Assembly (NCBI RefSeq): GCF_018383585.1
Contig: NZ_JAHAMK010000002.1
Coordinates: 62,001-126,000, forward strand
Reading direction: 5' to 3'
DNA length: 64,000 nt
Source: Microvirga sp. 3-52
GTDB taxonomy: Bacteria; Pseudomonadota; Alphaproteobacteria; Rhizobiales; Beijerinckiaceae
The position numbers and the translations under genes were made by a program. The notes below the pieces were generated by a model. It worked only from the letters and a program-made list of their open reading frames with translations. It had not been told where the DNA came from and searched no databases. Of this stretch, positions 1 to 8,935 are shown piece by piece (the first letter of the stretch is position 1; the number at the start of each line of letters is the position of its first letter).

Positions 1-548
1 AGCAGCCCCACGGTCGGGCGATCCAGGTCGAACACGATGCGCGCCATGGCAGCGCCCATGATTGCCATATCCACCAAATGTCCTGCATCAGCGCCGATGG
101 TCGCACCGACATCGAGCACGATGCTCTCGCCCCTCATGGTCGGCCACATGCATGCGATCGCCGGGCGCTCGATATGCGCCATCGTCTTGAGGCAGACCTT
201 GGCGGTCGCCATCAGGGCCCCGGTGTTGCCGGCTGAGACGGCAGCATCCGCTTCTCCATCACGGACGGCCTGGACGGCCCGCCACATGGAGGATTTGCCC
301 CGCCCCATCCGGATGGCCTGGCTGGGCTTCTCGTCCATGGCGATGGCGACGTCCGTATGGCGCAGCTCGGTGGCGCCCTTCAGCCTGGGGTGAGCGTTCA
401 GGAGAGGCGAAACAACCGTTTCATTGCCGAACATCAGGAAGCGGAGATCGGGATGACGCTCCAAGGCCAAGGCTGCGCCCGGGATCACGATGGACGGACC
501 GTGGTCGCCCCCCATCGCATCAAGCGAAATACGCACCGGCTTCGGCAT
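1..548 (-). CDS. plsX: Phosphate acyltransferase PlsX, N-terminal part (cut by window edge)
   Basis: PlsX converts acyl-ACP to acyl-phosphate, the acyl donor for PlsY in phospholipid synthesis; it is a peripheral membrane enzyme. The frame starts [19 protein letters not shown], and the DAMGGD motif at residues 10-15 is the family hallmark. About 182 of the usual ~350 residues are present, including a conserved AGNTGAL segment; the rest lies off the left edge. The gene follows the YceD-family gene on the same strand, the common bacterial yceD-(rpmF)-plsX-fabH order; fabH would be expected beyond the edge. The 143 bases between the two genes hold nothing I recognise. Identification is firm; only completeness is unknown. 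Confidence 0.95.
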   Translation of the reverse strand, partial: MPKPVRISLDAMGGDHGPSIVIPGAALALERHPDLRFLMFGNETVVSPLLNAHPRLKGATELRHTDVAIAMDEKPSQAIRMGRGKSSMWRAVQAVRDGEADAAVSAGNTGALMATAKVCLKTMAHIERPAIACMWPTMRGESIVLDVGATIGADAGHLVDMAIMGAAMARIVFDLDRPTVGL

Positions 549-691
549 GAACGATTGTTCTTTCTTTTTAAGTCATTCAACAGGGGGCGGAAAATAGCGG
601 TTTGCGCTCCCGCCGCAACTGAATTCTGGAGTCCCGGGATCAGGCAGACATTGGCTGGAGATATGCCGTAAGGACCGGTTGCGCCAGCCCC

Positions 692-1207
692 CTACTTGCT
701 CCCCTTCAGCTTGTTCAAGGCTGCGAAGGGCGAATCCTTCTCGTCCGAAGGATCCCGATAGTTGAAGTCGACTCCAGGCTTGCGCGGATAGGGATCGAGG
801 CCAAGGGCGAGAAATTCGGCTGTGAGCGCGCCTAGGTCGATTTGACCGTTCACGATCTCATCCGGCGGCTCATATTCATGGATCTCGGTCGGTGGCTCCG
901 CCGGCATGCCTGAGGGCTCCGCGAAATCCACCTCGACCTCTTCCTCGATGATGGAATCGAAGGGATCGAGGGTCGTCACGCAAATCTGGGTGATCGAGGC
1001 CTTGACCACCCCTGTCACATGGATGCCCTTGGCGGAGGCGCTCAATTGGTAGTCGCCGGAAAGCGCCTGGATCCTCGGCAAGCCGAAGTCGTGGGCCAGG
1101 GCAGCGCATTCCTCGGCCGTTGCCTCCACATGGACGTCCTGCCCACGGGGCGGGATCTTCATGACGTCGACGAGCCGCGACAAAGGTCCCACGGTTTCGG
1201 GTGTCAT
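692..1207 (-). CDS. YceD/DUF177 family protein
   Basis: 171 residues, typical of the alphaproteobacterial YceD (DUF177) family. In other bacteria this family is linked to 23S rRNA accumulation, and it is almost always encoded next to rpmF and/or plsX, as here. The sequence has the conserved acidic middle (a TLDPFDS segment followed by a run of Glu/Asp) and a C-terminal DP-rich segment ending in the basic tail NKLKGSK. There is no signal peptide or membrane segment, so it should be cytoplasmic. It starts 12 bases after the stop of the upstream chaperone gene on the same strand, suggesting co-transcription. The family call is good; the molecular role is known only by association. Confidence 0.85.
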   Translation of the reverse strand: MTPETVGPLSRLVDVMKIPPRGQDVHVEATAEECAALAHDFGLPRIQALSGDYQLSASAKGIHVTGVVKASITQICVTTLDPFDSIIEEEVEVDFAEPSGMPAEPPTEIHEYEPPDEIVNGQIDLGALTAEFLALGLDPYPRKPGVDFNYRDPSDEKDSPFAALNKLKGSK

Positions 1208-1219
1208 CAGATTGCCTCC

Positions 1220-1750
1220 TTAAGCAAAGGTCTCAGGCCCAGGGAAAACGGGCCCTGTTCCTAGAATGGTGTCCAGATTCAGCGTCTTGAATCCCCGATC
1301 GGCTGCGAGAGCATAACGCGCTAGGGAGGTGGCCGGTGCCTCTCTGCCGTAGACATTGCGGCCGAGAGCCAGCGCCAGACCGGCCTCGTCGCCACCGTTG
1401 AGCGGGGCATCATAGGCATGGGCTCGCCCATAAAAGGATTCGGCAACCTTCTTCATGCGCTTCGGAACGACCGTGTCGCCGACGCCCATTTCCCTCAAAG
1501 AGGCATCCATGTCCTGAAAGAATGCGTCGGTCAGGTCCTTGGCCACCTCATAGGCGGGATCCGGGAGTTCACGCAGAGCACGCAGGGCCAGAACCATGTG
1601 CAGCGACAGGGCCTCGAACCGCCCTTCCAGGGTGTCGGGAATGCCAAGTACCGCATAGAGACCAGGCGTGCGCGATGCAGTCGCGATCCTCTCGTAGAGG
1701 GTCGCAATGGTGGTTCGCCGGGGATCCTTGCGGAAGAGACTGAAGATCAC
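1220..1750 (-). CDS. Ubiquinol-cytochrome c chaperone family protein (CBP3/UQCC1-like)
   Basis: 176 residues beginning MIFSLFRKDPRR, matching the bacterial relatives of mitochondrial CBP3/UQCC1, which help assemble cytochrome b of the bc1 complex. Conserved features are the early IATLYERI segment, the LEGRFEALSLH stretch near residue 45, and the DLTDAFFQDMDASLREMGVGD block near residues 75-95, where the family's core sits. It is soluble and probably acts at the cytoplasmic face of the membrane. It leads the operon that continues into the YceD and plsX genes and is divergent from bamE, with about 100 bases between the two starts for both promoters. This four-gene neighbourhood is standard in Hyphomicrobiales. 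Confidence 0.88.
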   Translation of the reverse strand: MIFSLFRKDPRRTTIATLYERIATASRTPGLYAVLGIPDTLEGRFEALSLHMVLALRALRELPDPAYEVAKDLTDAFFQDMDASLREMGVGDTVVPKRMKKVAESFYGRAHAYDAPLNGGDEAGLALALGRNVYGREAPATSLARYALAADRGFKTLNLDTILGTGPVFPGPETFA

Positions 1751-1852
1751 GGCTCTGCCCTTCCAAGCTTGTCAAAATCGTAGCCTCGGGTTACGCCATC
1801 ACCATCCGTAGGCGCAAGCTTATCCGCGCCGCATTTCTGGAAGAACCGTACG

Positions 1853-2305
1853 ATGCGTCGATATCATACTCTTTTGGTGCGCCTGGCTACTGCAACCGTT
1901 CTCGCCTCGTCCGTTGCCGCCTGCACGGTGGGCGAGGAATTCCAACGCGGCTACGTCGCGGACGAGCGCGCCATCGCTCAGGTGAAGAAGGGCATGAGCG
2001 CCGATCAGGTTCTCCAGACCCTCGGAACACCTTCGACCGTGTCCACCGTCGGCAATCGCAACTGGTACTACATCAGTCAGAAATCCCGCCGCACGCTGCA
2101 GTTCATGGGCGAGCAGGTGGTGGACCAGCAGGTCACCGCCGTCTATTTCGACCAGGGCCTGCGTGTCGAGCGCGTCGCTCTTTACGGCCTCCAGGACGGC
2201 AAGGTCTTCGATTTCATCAGTCGCACCACCCCGGCCGGCGGCGAAGAGGCCAGCTTCCTCGGCCAGATCTTCAAGGGCGTGACCAGCTTCAACCCGTTCA
2301 GCTGA
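1853..2305 (+). CDS. bamE: Outer membrane assembly lipoprotein BamE
   Basis: BamE is the small lipoprotein of the BAM complex, which inserts beta-barrel proteins into the outer membrane. The 150-residue product has a basic N-terminus and hydrophobic stretch ending in a lipobox VAAC, giving lipidation at Cys24. The mature part holds the SmpA/OmlA core: the KKGMSADQVLQTLGTPS segment (about residues 45-60), the NWYYIS motif, and a strand with the VYFDQ motif. The tail beyond residue 120 is a usual alphaproteobacterial extension. It is a single-gene unit divergent from the bc1 chaperone and is closed by a hairpin 25 bases after the stop. Confidence 0.92.
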   Translation: MRRYHTLLVRLATATVLASSVAACTVGEEFQRGYVADERAIAQVKKGMSADQVLQTLGTPSTVSTVGNRNWYYISQKSRRTLQFMGEQVVDQQVTAVYFDQGLRVERVALYGLQDGKVFDFISRTTPAGGEEASFLGQIFKGVTSFNPFS

Positions 2306-2329
2306 CCCGACATCGGCACGAGAATACAG

Positions 2330-2355
2330 AATGGCCGGGCCTTGTCCCGGCCATT
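2330..2355 (+). terminator. Hairpin terminator after bamE
   Basis: A perfect 10-bp stem (AATGGCCGGG / CCCGGCCATT) with a 6-base loop lies 25 bases after the bamE stop and is followed by a T-rich stretch (TCATTTC). Its sequence matches one hairpin of the family A repeat found elsewhere in the window, so it may be a solitary half of that element serving as a terminator. Confidence 0.6.
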
Positions 2356-2379
2356 TCATTTCTGATGCCTGCAAAAGAA

Positions 2380-2412
2380 GACCCCGCGGCTCTCGCCGCG
2401 GGGTCTCATGCT
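2380..2412 (-). terminator. Bidirectional terminator between bamE and hppA
   Basis: A perfect 10-bp stem (GACCCCGCGG / CCGCGGGGTC, loop CTCTCG). Read on the minus strand it is followed by TTCTTTTGC, a usable U-tract for hppA, whose stop is about 25 bases upstream. Read on the plus strand it is followed by TCATGCTTTTT. The two genes converge here, so it probably serves both. Confidence 0.75.
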
Positions 2413-2429
2413 TTTTGGCAATACCGTCC

Positions 2430-4556
2430 CTACGAGTGGGCGAGGATCGCGAGGAGCAGGAGCGCGATGATGTTCGTGATCTTGATCGCCGGGTTCACGG
2501 CAGGGCCCGCCGTATCCTTGTAGGGGTCGCCGACGGTGTCGCCCGTGACGGAGGCCTTGTGAGCGTCTGAGCCCTTGTGATGGGTCGTGCCCGAGGCATC
2601 GGTGAAGCCGTCCTCGAAGGACTTCTTGGCATTATCCCAGGCGCCGCCGCCCGAAGTCATCGAAATCGCGACGAACAAGCCCGTCACGATCACGCCGAGC
2701 AGCATGGCGCCCACGGCCGAGAAGGCCTCTGATTTGCCTGCCACCCAGTAGACCACGAAGTAGGTCACGATCGGTGCCAGCACCGGCAGGAGCGAAGGCA
2801 CGATCATTTCCTTGATCGCCGCGCGAGTGAGCATGTCGACCGCACGCCCGTAATCCGGACGGTCGGTGCCGGCCATGATGCCCGGCTTCTCGCGGAACTG
2901 ACGACGCACTTCCTCCACCACCGCTCCTGCCGCCCGGCCCACCGCCGTCATGGCGATGCCGCCGAAAAGGAACGGGATGAGACCGCCGAACAGGAGGCCG
3001 ACCACGACGTAGGGATTGGTCAGGGAGAAGTTCGGCGCCACGCCCTGGAAGTACGGGTACTGCGCCGCATTCTGAGTGAAATAGTTCAGATCAGACGTAT
3101 AGGCCGCGAACAGCACCAGGGCGCCGAGGCCTGCGGAGCCGATAGCATAGCCCTTGGTCACCGCCTTCGTGGTGTTGCCGACTGCGTCGAGAGCGTCCGT
3201 CGACTTGCGGACCTCCTTCGGGAGACCGGCCATTTCGGCAATGCCGCCGGCATTGTCGGTCACCGGGCCGAAGGCATCCAGGGCGACGATCATGCCCGCG
3301 AGAGCCAACATGGCCGTCACGGCGATCGCGATCCCGAAGAGGCCCGCGAATTTAAAGGCTATGATGATGCCCGCGATGATGACGATGGTCGGCAGCGCCG
3401 TGGATTCGAGCGAAACCGCAAGACCCTGGATCACATTCGTGCCATGGCCTGTCACCGAGGACTGGGCGATGGACCGCACCGGACGGAAGCCGACGCCGGT
3501 GTAGTACTCGGTAATGACCACGATGAGCGCCGTGACACCCAGACCGACCATCGCGCACCAGAACAGGGCCTGTCCGGTGAAGTCCGCCCCGGGGACCGGG
3601 CCGAAGCCGATCATCTGCCAAGTGACCGCGGCAATGGCCGCCGCCGACAGAACCCCGGTCACGATGAGCCCCTTGTAGAGCGCACCCATGATGGACTCGT
3701 TCTGCCCGAGCTTCACGAAGAAGCTGCCGATGATCGAGGTGACGATGCAGGCGGCCCCGATGGCGAGCGGGTACATCAGCATGGTGTCGAGGGTCGCCTG
3801 GCCGGCGAAGAAGATGGCGGCGAGGACCATGGTGGCGACCACGGTCACCGCGTAGGTCTCGAACAGGTCGGCCGCCATGCCGGCACAGTCGCCGACATTG
3901 TCGCCCACGTTGTCGGCGATGGTGGCGGGATTGCGCGGGTCGTCTTCCGGAATGCCGGCCTCGACCTTGCCCACGAGATCGCCGCCCACGTCGGCACCCT
4001 TGGTGAAGATGCCGCCGCCAAGGCGGGCGAAGATCGAGATCAGCGAGGCACCGAAGCCGAGGGCCACGAGGCTGTCGATGACCACGCGGTCGGACGGAGC
4101 CAAGCCCGCAATGCGTGTGAGGTAGCCGTAATAGATTGCGACGCCGAGAAGGGCAAGGCCCGCCACCAGCATCCCGGTCACGGCACCGGACTTGAAGGCA
4201 ACGTCGAGGCCGGCGCCCAGGGATTGGGTTGCAGCTTGGGCCGTACGAACATTGGCCCGAACCGACACATTCATCCCGATGAAGCCTGCCGTACCGGAAA
4301 GGATGGCACCGATGGCGAAACCGATGGCAACGCGAATACCCAGAAAATAGGCAAGGATGACGAACAGGACGACGCCGACGATCGCGATCGTGAGATATTG
4401 CCTTCGGAGATAGGCTTTCGCGCCTTCGGCAATCGCACCAGCGATTTCCTGCATACGCTGGGAACCGGCGTCCCGCTTCATCACGTCGCTAATGGCCCAG
4501 AAGCCATAGGCAATCGAAAGAAGGCCGCCCAAGATAATTAGGGTAAGTGCCATCAT
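2430..4556 (-). CDS. hppA: K+-independent H+-translocating membrane pyrophosphatase
   Basis: This integral membrane pump couples hydrolysis of pyrophosphate to proton export. About 708 residues form the expected ~16 membrane segments. Seen directly: the substrate-binding [19 protein letters not shown] loop, the acidic [18 protein letters not shown] loop, and a third conserved loop near the C-terminus ending in [14 protein letters not shown]. The GNTTKA motif carries Lys where K+-dependent enzymes have Ala; in known families this marks the K+-independent, proton-pumping class. I chose the ATG at 4556 because AAGGA lies 4 bases upstream (7 bases from the adjacent second ATG at 4553); an upstream in-frame ATG at 4595 lacks a site. 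It is a single-gene unit with a leader hairpin. Confidence 0.95.
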   Translation of the reverse strand: MMALTLIILGGLLSIAYGFWAISDVMKRDAGSQRMQEIAGAIAEGAKAYLRRQYLTIAIVGVVLFVILAYFLGIRVAIGFAIGAILSGTAGFIGMNVSVRANVRTAQAATQSLGAGLDVAFKSGAVTGMLVAGLALLGVAIYYGYLTRIAGLAPSDRVVIDSLVALGFGASLISIFARLGGGIFTKGADVGGDLVGKVEAGIPEDDPRNPATIADNVGDNVGDCAGMAADLFETYAVTVVATMVLAAIFFAGQATLDTMLMYPLAIGAACIVTSIIGSFFVKLGQNESIMGALYKGLIVTGVLSAAAIAAVTWQMIGFGPVPGADFTGQALFWCAMVGLGVTALIVVITEYYTGVGFRPVRSIAQSSVTGHGTNVIQGLAVSLESTALPTIVIIAGIIIAFKFAGLFGIAIAVTAMLALAGMIVALDAFGPVTDNAGGIAEMAGLPKEVRKSTDALDAVGNTTKAVTKGYAIGSAGLGALVLFAAYTSDLNYFTQNAAQYPYFQGVAPNFSLTNPYVVVGLLFGGLIPFLFGGIAMTAVGRAAGAVVEEVRRQFREKPGIMAGTDRPDYGRAVDMLTRAAIKEMIVPSLLPVLAPIVTYFVVYWVAGKSEAFSAVGAMLLGVIVTGLFVAISMTSGGGAWDNAKKSFEDGFTDASGTTHHKGSDAHKASVTGDTVGDPYKDTAGPAVNPAIKITNIIALLLLAILAHS

Positions 4557-4590
4557 GCCATCCTTGTTATGGGAAAGCAGAAAGCCACTC

Positions 4591-4616
4591 ATCAAGGCCT
4601 GTCTCTTGGCCTTGAT
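4591..4616 (-). promoter_or_regulatory. Perfect hairpin in the hppA leader
   Basis: A 9-bp perfect stem (ATCAAGGCC / GGCCTTGAT, 8-base loop) lies about 35 bases upstream of the chosen hppA start, between the gene and any promoter. It does not cover the ribosome-binding site and has no U-tract, so it is not a classical terminator. A role in transcript stability or regulation is inference. Confidence 0.4.
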
Positions 4617-4712
4617 CGGCCCCTACCCCCAGCGAACGTTATAGTTGGTGGCAAAAAACTAGGCCGTTCGCAAGAATCCTGCCAGCACAACCCACAGGAA
4701 CGCCTTAATACT

Positions 4713-5942
4713 TTAAGCGGGTGCGATAGCCTTCGTCCTCTGCAGCCAAGCTAGCAGAACTAGAGCGACGACGACGGGTGGGAAGACCAGCCAGTTGACG
4801 CTCTCCCAGCCGCCGGCACTCAGGAGCTTACCCGACGAGAAGGAGGCAACGGCCACCGAGCCGAAGATGAGGAAGTCGTTGGCCGCCTGGACCTTGGCGC
4901 GTTCCTCCGGACGGTAGCAGTCGGTCACCAGGGCGGTCGCGCCGATGAAGCCGAAGTTCCAGCCGATCCCGAGAAGGATGAGCGTTGCCCAGAAATGCGC
5001 GATGCCGATGCCGGACAGGCCGATGACGGCCGAAAGGGCGATCAGCAGGAGGCCTGCAGCCGTCACCCTGCCCTTGCCGAATCGGGCGATCAGCCGACCG
5101 GTGAAGAAGCTCGGCCCGAACATGGCCAGGATATGCCACTGAATACCCAGTGCGGCAGCACCGACCGAATGACCGCAGCCGATCATGGCGAGGGGGGCGG
5201 CAGTCATCATGAAGGTCATGAGGCTGTAAGATACGAGCCCGGTCACCGCGGCCACGATGAACCGGGGCTGACGTACGATCTCGATCAGCGGCCGTCCGGC
5301 CGCTTTCGTCGACGCAACGCTGACCGGAGCCGGCCGCAGGAACGACACGACGATCATCGACAGGAAGGCCAGCGTCGCCTGCCCCAGGAAGGCCCCGGCA
5401 AAGGGCGCCGCCTGGATGGCATCACGGGTCCAGATCACGGTCTGGGGGCCGACGACGCCGGCCACCAGTCCGCCGGTCATGACCCAGGAGATCGCCCTGG
5501 CCTTGAAGGCATCGGAAGCGGAATCCGTTGCGGCGAAACGATAACTCTGGTTGAAGGAGCCGTAGCTGCCGATGATCAGAGTGCCCAGGCAGAACAGAGT
5601 GAAACTGAACGAGGCGATGCCGTAGGCGGCGAGGCAACCGCCCGCGAGGCCGATCCCGGCTCCGATGATGTAGCCGATCCGCCGCCCTGCCTTGCGCATG
5701 AGCATGGCGGCCGGGATGGTGCCGAGCGCCAGGCCGAGATTGAGCAGGCTGACGGGGAGCGTCGCCAGTTCCTTGTCCCATGCAAGCGCCTGTCCCACGA
5801 GTCCGCCGAGCGACACCACGATGGCCGGACTCGAGCCGCCGAGCGCCATGGCGATGGCCAGAACGACGGCGTTGTGCTTGGCAATGGCGTCGCTGGAAGG
5901 GGCTTGGAAGGAGGTGTCAGAAATGCTGGTAGGAACCGACAT
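4713..5942 (-). CDS. Major facilitator superfamily permease
   Basis: About 409 residues with roughly 12 hydrophobic segments and the MFS signature RKAGRRIGYIIGAG between segments 2 and 3 (the G-x-x-x-D/R-x-x-G-R-R type loop). The central loop between segments 6 and 7 is short and ends in the basic VASTKAAGRPLIEIVRQPRF region. The substrate cannot be read from the sequence; it resembles the YfkF/unassigned drug-efflux type MFS proteins. I chose the start MSVPTSISD at 5942, which overlaps the 3' end of thiL by 26 bases and suggests translational coupling; an in-frame start at 5987 would overlap further. It is probably the last gene of the thiL transcript. Confidence 0.85.
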   Translation of the reverse strand: MSVPTSISDTSFQAPSSDAIAKHNAVVLAIAMALGGSSPAIVVSLGGLVGQALAWDKELATLPVSLLNLGLALGTIPAAMLMRKAGRRIGYIIGAGIGLAGGCLAAYGIASFSFTLFCLGTLIIGSYGSFNQSYRFAATDSASDAFKARAISWVMTGGLVAGVVGPQTVIWTRDAIQAAPFAGAFLGQATLAFLSMIVVSFLRPAPVSVASTKAAGRPLIEIVRQPRFIVAAVTGLVSYSLMTFMMTAAPLAMIGCGHSVGAAALGIQWHILAMFGPSFFTGRLIARFGKGRVTAAGLLLIALSAVIGLSGIGIAHFWATLILLGIGWNFGFIGATALVTDCYRPEERAKVQAANDFLIFGSVAVASFSSGKLLSAGGWESVNWLVFPPVVVALVLLAWLQRTKAIAPA

Positions 5943-6903
5943 CGTAGCGTCTTTCGAGACCATTGATCCGAAAGACCGGCAGGTCATGTCCTGAGACGAC
6001 TCGGCCGATGACGGACAGGGTGATCCCGACCCTATCGGCCTCTTTCCGGAAACTGTCGAGATTCTTTTCAGGGACAGTGCAGAGGATCTCGTAGTCGTCC
6101 CCGCCGGTCAGGGCGAGGTCGACCAGGTCCGGCGAGGCCCAAACCGCCTTCGCGGCGGCACCGGAAAGGGGCACCTGGTCGGTTTCGACGACAGCGCCGA
6201 CGCCGCTGGCCCGCATCATCTTGGCGAGATCCCCGGCGAGGCCGTCCGAAACGTCCATGGCGGCGCTGGCATGGCGGCGCAGAGCTGCCGCGAGGCGATG
6301 GCGCGGCCGCGGGTGGAGATAGCGGTCGGCGAGATGCCCTTGTTCCTCGCGCGACAGGCCGTCGGCCCAGGCGGGGGCGGTGCGCAGCTTCAGGCCCAGG
6401 GCCGCGTCGCCGATCGTGCCGGTGACGCAGACGACGTCGCCGGGTTTTGCGGTCGTGCGCAGAACCATCCGGCCCGCCGGAACCTGCCCGACTGCGGTGA
6501 CGGACAGGGTCAACGGACCCCTCGCCTTCACCGTGTCGCCGCCGAGGAGCGGGCAGGAGAATTCGCGGGACGCCTCCCCCAGGCCGGCGGCGAACTCGGC
6601 GAGCCAGTTCTCGGTCCAGTCGTCGGGCAGGGCGAGGCTCAGGAGGAAGCCTGCAGGATCGGCGCCCTTGGCGGCGAGATCCGAGACATTCACGCCGAGC
6701 GCTTTGCGGGCAATGGACCCGGGCGCATCCTCGGGCAGAAAGTGGACGTGCTCCACCAGCGCATCGACGGTGAGGACGAGATCGTGGCCTGGCCTGGGGC
6801 TGAGACGGGCGGCGTCGTCCTTCAGGCCAAGGGCGCCCTCACCCGCGATGGGGGCGAAGAACCGGGCGATCAGGCTGTCCTCCGAAGGTCGTTGCACGCT
6901 CAT
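5917..6903 (-). CDS. thiL: Thiamine-monophosphate kinase
   Basis: ThiL phosphorylates thiamine monophosphate to the cofactor thiamine diphosphate in the cytoplasm. The ~328-residue product has the AIR synthase-related fold: the GLKDDAA motif near the N-terminus (Mg-ATP binding), the VDALVEHVHF segment, the NVSDLAAKGA helix, GGDTVKA, DVSDGLAGDL, and the C-terminal GGDDYEIL motif, all family hallmarks. I chose the start MSVQRPSEDS at 6903 with AAGGAG upstream; an in-frame ATG at 6969 falls at the edge of a repeat element and codes an implausible N-terminus. It follows nusB on the same strand across a family A repeat, and nusB-thiL adjacency is widely conserved. Confidence 0.93.
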   Translation of the reverse strand: MSVQRPSEDSLIARFFAPIAGEGALGLKDDAARLSPRPGHDLVLTVDALVEHVHFLPEDAPGSIARKALGVNVSDLAAKGADPAGFLLSLALPDDWTENWLAEFAAGLGEASREFSCPLLGGDTVKARGPLTLSVTAVGQVPAGRMVLRTTAKPGDVVCVTGTIGDAALGLKLRTAPAWADGLSREEQGHLADRYLHPRPRHRLAAALRRHASAAMDVSDGLAGDLAKMMRASGVGAVVETDQVPLSGAAAKAVWASPDLVDLALTGGDDYEILCTVPEKNLDSFRKEADRVGITLSVIGRVVSGHDLPVFRINGLERRYDVGSYQHF

Positions 6904-6975
6904 GGACAGACGCGACTCCTTCCCTCCCCATAGTGAGGAGGACGTCAGGGTGGGGTGCGGACGAGGCATTCTCTC

Positions 6976-7068
6976 GCATCACGACCGGGCTTGTCCCGGC
7001 CAACCCGGTGCGGAAGAGTGCGGCGCCTCGCTTCATCGGGATCACCGGCGCAAGGCCGGTAATGACAT
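6976..7068 (-). repeat. Family A intergenic quasi-palindrome, copy 1 (nusB-thiL)
   Basis: Two GC-rich hairpins of the family A type with a TCGGGA-type inner arm and an ATGAC end; the outer and inner arms are partly eroded. Loops are CTTGT and GCAAG. On the minus strand the element reads ACCGG hairpin first, the same direction as the flanking nusB and thiL genes. Confidence 0.75.
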
Positions 7069-7145
7069 GGGAAGGAAGGGCGCTCTCGTTTCCCATCGAG
7101 GGCAGCGCCCCGCTTTGCGCCCCATATCCCGGTGTCCGGCCGCGT

Positions 7146-7628
7146 TCAGCGCTTGCCTTGGCCGGCGGCCTTCTTCTCGAGCTCGCCGGGGCGCACGTCG
7201 CGGGTGACCTTGTCGAGCACCGCGTTCACGAGGCCCGGCTCGTCCTCGCCATAGAAGCCGTGGGTCACGTCCACGTATTCCGTGATGACCACGCGGGCCG
7301 GCACGTCCTTGCGGAATATCAGCTCATAACCGCCCGCACGCAGGATGGCGCGCAGCACCGCCTCCACGCGCTTCAGCGGCCAGTCGGAGGCAAGCGCATT
7401 GTCGATCTTCACGTCGATCTCGCGCTGGTTCTTGACCACCCCGGAAAGAATGTCGCGGAAGAACACGTTGTCCGAGGGCTGGAATTCGATGCCCTCGACC
7501 TCACGGCCGATCCAGAAGGCCTCGAACTCGGCGAGCGCGTCGAGCACGGTCTTGCCGGACACGTCCATCTGGTAAAGAGCCTGGACGGCAGCGAGGCGAG
7601 CGGCCGAGCGCTCTGCTGGCTTCGTCAT
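7146..7628 (-). CDS. nusB: Transcription antitermination factor NusB
   Basis: NusB pairs with NusE (S10) on boxA RNA and prevents premature termination in rRNA operons. The 160-residue all-helical protein begins with the usual RSAARLAAVQALYQMD segment, has the VEAVLRAILRAGGYEL helix near residue 105, and the VITEYVDVTHGFYGEDEPGLVNAVLD-type C-terminal signature (about residues 120-145). Length and motif order fit the alphaproteobacterial family. It starts 2 bases after the ribH stop and so is surely co-transcribed with the riboflavin genes. ribH-nusB order is conserved in many bacteria. Confidence 0.95.
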   Translation of the reverse strand: MTKPAERSAARLAAVQALYQMDVSGKTVLDALAEFEAFWIGREVEGIEFQPSDNVFFRDILSGVVKNQREIDVKIDNALASDWPLKRVEAVLRAILRAGGYELIFRKDVPARVVITEYVDVTHGFYGEDEPGLVNAVLDKVTRDVRPGELEKKAAGQGKR

Positions 7629-7630
7629 GA

Positions 7631-8122
7631 TCAGGCCTCCCCGAGTTGGCGCTTGATGCGCAGGACGGCGAGAGCCGCGTCCACCGCTCCACCACCCTTA
7701 TTCAATTCATTCACGCTCGCGCGGGTCCAGGCCTGCTTGTCATTCTCGACGGTGAGAATGCCGTTGGCCAGCGGAATGCGGCGCTCCACGGAGAGATCCA
7801 TCAGGGCACGGGCGCTTTCGCCGGCCACGATGTCGTAATGCCCGGTCTCGCCGCGGATGACGCAGCCCAGCGCCACGACGGCGTCGTAAGGCCGGCTGGC
7901 CTTCTCGGCGGCATCGAGCGCGATCGCGATGGTGGCGGGGATTTCGAGGGCGCCGTCGAGGGTCAGCACGTCCATGGTGGCCTGCGCCGCCTCGACCGCG
8001 TCTCTCGCGCCGCGCAAGAGCTCGTCGGCGATGTCGTCGTAGAACCGGGCCTCGACGACCAGGATCCTGGCGCCGGGAACCGGCGGACGGGGGCTTTTCG
8101 GCTTATCGGAAGGCGCGACCAT
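7631..8122 (-). CDS. ribH: 6,7-dimethyl-8-ribityllumazine synthase
   Basis: RibH condenses 5-amino-6-ribitylaminouracil with 3,4-dihydroxybutanone phosphate to form lumazine, the penultimate step of riboflavin synthesis. The 163-residue product shows the family pattern: the [16 protein letters not shown] opening strand-helix, the GALEIPATI motif (about residues 57-65), the [17 protein letters not shown] block that lines the active site, and [12 protein letters not shown]. Phe-to-Tyr variation in the first motif is common. It lies between ribE (across a 176-base gap holding a family B repeat) and nusB. No FMN riboswitch-like structure was recognised upstream. Confidence 0.95.
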   Translation of the reverse strand: MVAPSDKPKSPRPPVPGARILVVEARFYDDIADELLRGARDAVEAAQATMDVLTLDGALEIPATIAIALDAAEKASRPYDAVVALGCVIRGETGHYDIVAGESARALMDLSVERRIPLANGILTVENDKQAWTRASVNELNKGGGAVDAALAVLRIKRQLGEA

Positions 8123-8156
8123 AAGAAATCCGTTCAGAATTCTGACAGTCTCTCTG

Positions 8157-8264
8157 CCCTCATCCTGAGGAGCAGCGAAGCTGCGTCTCGAAGGAGGATC
8201 CAGGGAGCACTGGAGACGCCCTGATCCTTCGAGACGGCGCTGACGCGCCTCCTCAGGATGAGGG
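8157..8264. repeat. Family B intergenic repeat, copy 1 (ribH-ribE)
   Basis: About 108 bp with 15-base inverted ends CCTCATCCTGAGGAG / CTCCTCAGGATGAGG, each of which is itself a hairpin, and inner inverted arms CGTCTCGAAGGA / TCCTTCGAGACG. A second copy is at 39195-39304. The element fills most of the gap between ribH and ribE. Similar CATCCTGAGGAG palindromes are abundant between genes of Bradyrhizobium-related genomes; no coding capacity was seen. Confidence 0.85.
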
Positions 8265-8299
8265 CTGTGTATTGGATACGGGAAACGTTAGGCGTTCAC

Positions 8300-8935
8300 C
8301 TACTCCGCTCGGCGCGCATCCGCAAGCCGCGCGGCGTAGCGCGCCATAAGATCGACTTCGAGGTTGAGCTTGTCGCCCACCTGCCGGTCGCCCCAGGTGG
8401 TGACGCTCAGGGTGTGGGGGATGATCAGGACCGAAAACATGTCGTCGTTCACGGAGTTCACCGTGAGCGACGTGCCGTCGAGGCACACGGAGCCCTTTTC
8501 CGCGATGAACGCGGCCAGCGCATGCGGCGCCTTGATGCTGAAGCGCGCCGTCGGGCCCCAGGGATCGTCGCCGCCGGTGATGCCCTCCTTGGCCACGATG
8601 GTGGCGACCCCGTCCACGTGGCCGGTCACGATGTGGCCGCCGAGTTCGTCGCCGATCTTCAGGGAGCGCTCCAGATTGACCCGGGTGCCGGGCTTCCAGT
8701 CGCCCACGGTGGTGCGGTCCAGGGTTTCGGCGGCGGCATCCACGTCGAACCAGCAGCCGCCCTCGCGGGGGCCGACGGCCACGACCGTGAGGCATGGCCC
8801 GCCGCAGGCGATGGAGGCGCCGAGCGCGATCGTCGCGGGGTCATAGGACGAATGAATGCGCAAGCGCTTCAGGGTTCCTTGAGCCCCCTCGGCCGCTGCA
8901 ATCTCACCGACATCGGTGACGATACCCGTAAACAT
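8300..8935 (-). CDS. ribE: Riboflavin synthase, alpha chain
   Basis: The enzyme dismutates two lumazine molecules to riboflavin and aminouracil. The ~211-residue protein is the usual tandem of two lumazine-binding barrels. It begins with [10 protein letters not shown], the near-invariant N-terminus of the family. The first barrel contains the SIACGGPCLTVV segment and the GGHIVTGHVDG junction; the second has GSVCLDGTSLTVN and the closing VNLEVD-type strand. Its ATG overlaps the ribD stop by one base (TGATG), implying translational coupling. A longer in-frame extension to 8992 lies inside ribD and lacks support. Together with ribD and ribH it supplies three steps of the pathway; ribA/ribB are not in the window. 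Confidence 0.95.
   Translation of the reverse strand: MFTGIVTDVGEIAAAEGAQGTLKRLRIHSSYDPATIALGASIACGGPCLTVVAVGPREGGCWFDVDAAAETLDRTTVGDWKPGTRVNLERSLKIGDELGGHIVTGHVDGVATIVAKEGITGGDDPWGPTARFSIKAPHALAAFIAEKGSVCLDGTSLTVNSVNDDMFSVLIIPHTLSVTTWGDRQVGDKLNLEVDLMARYAARLADARRAE

Noticed and set aside
6976-7068. Considered as a CRISPR or tRNA-like structure because of the cloverleaf shape
   Set aside because: There is no anticodon arm, TPsiC or CCA-type acceptor, the copies are dispersed instead of regularly spaced, and there are no spacers or cas genes.
8123-8299. Possible FMN riboswitch between ribE and ribH
   Set aside because: The sequence is explained by the family B repeat and lacks the conserved RFN-element bases.
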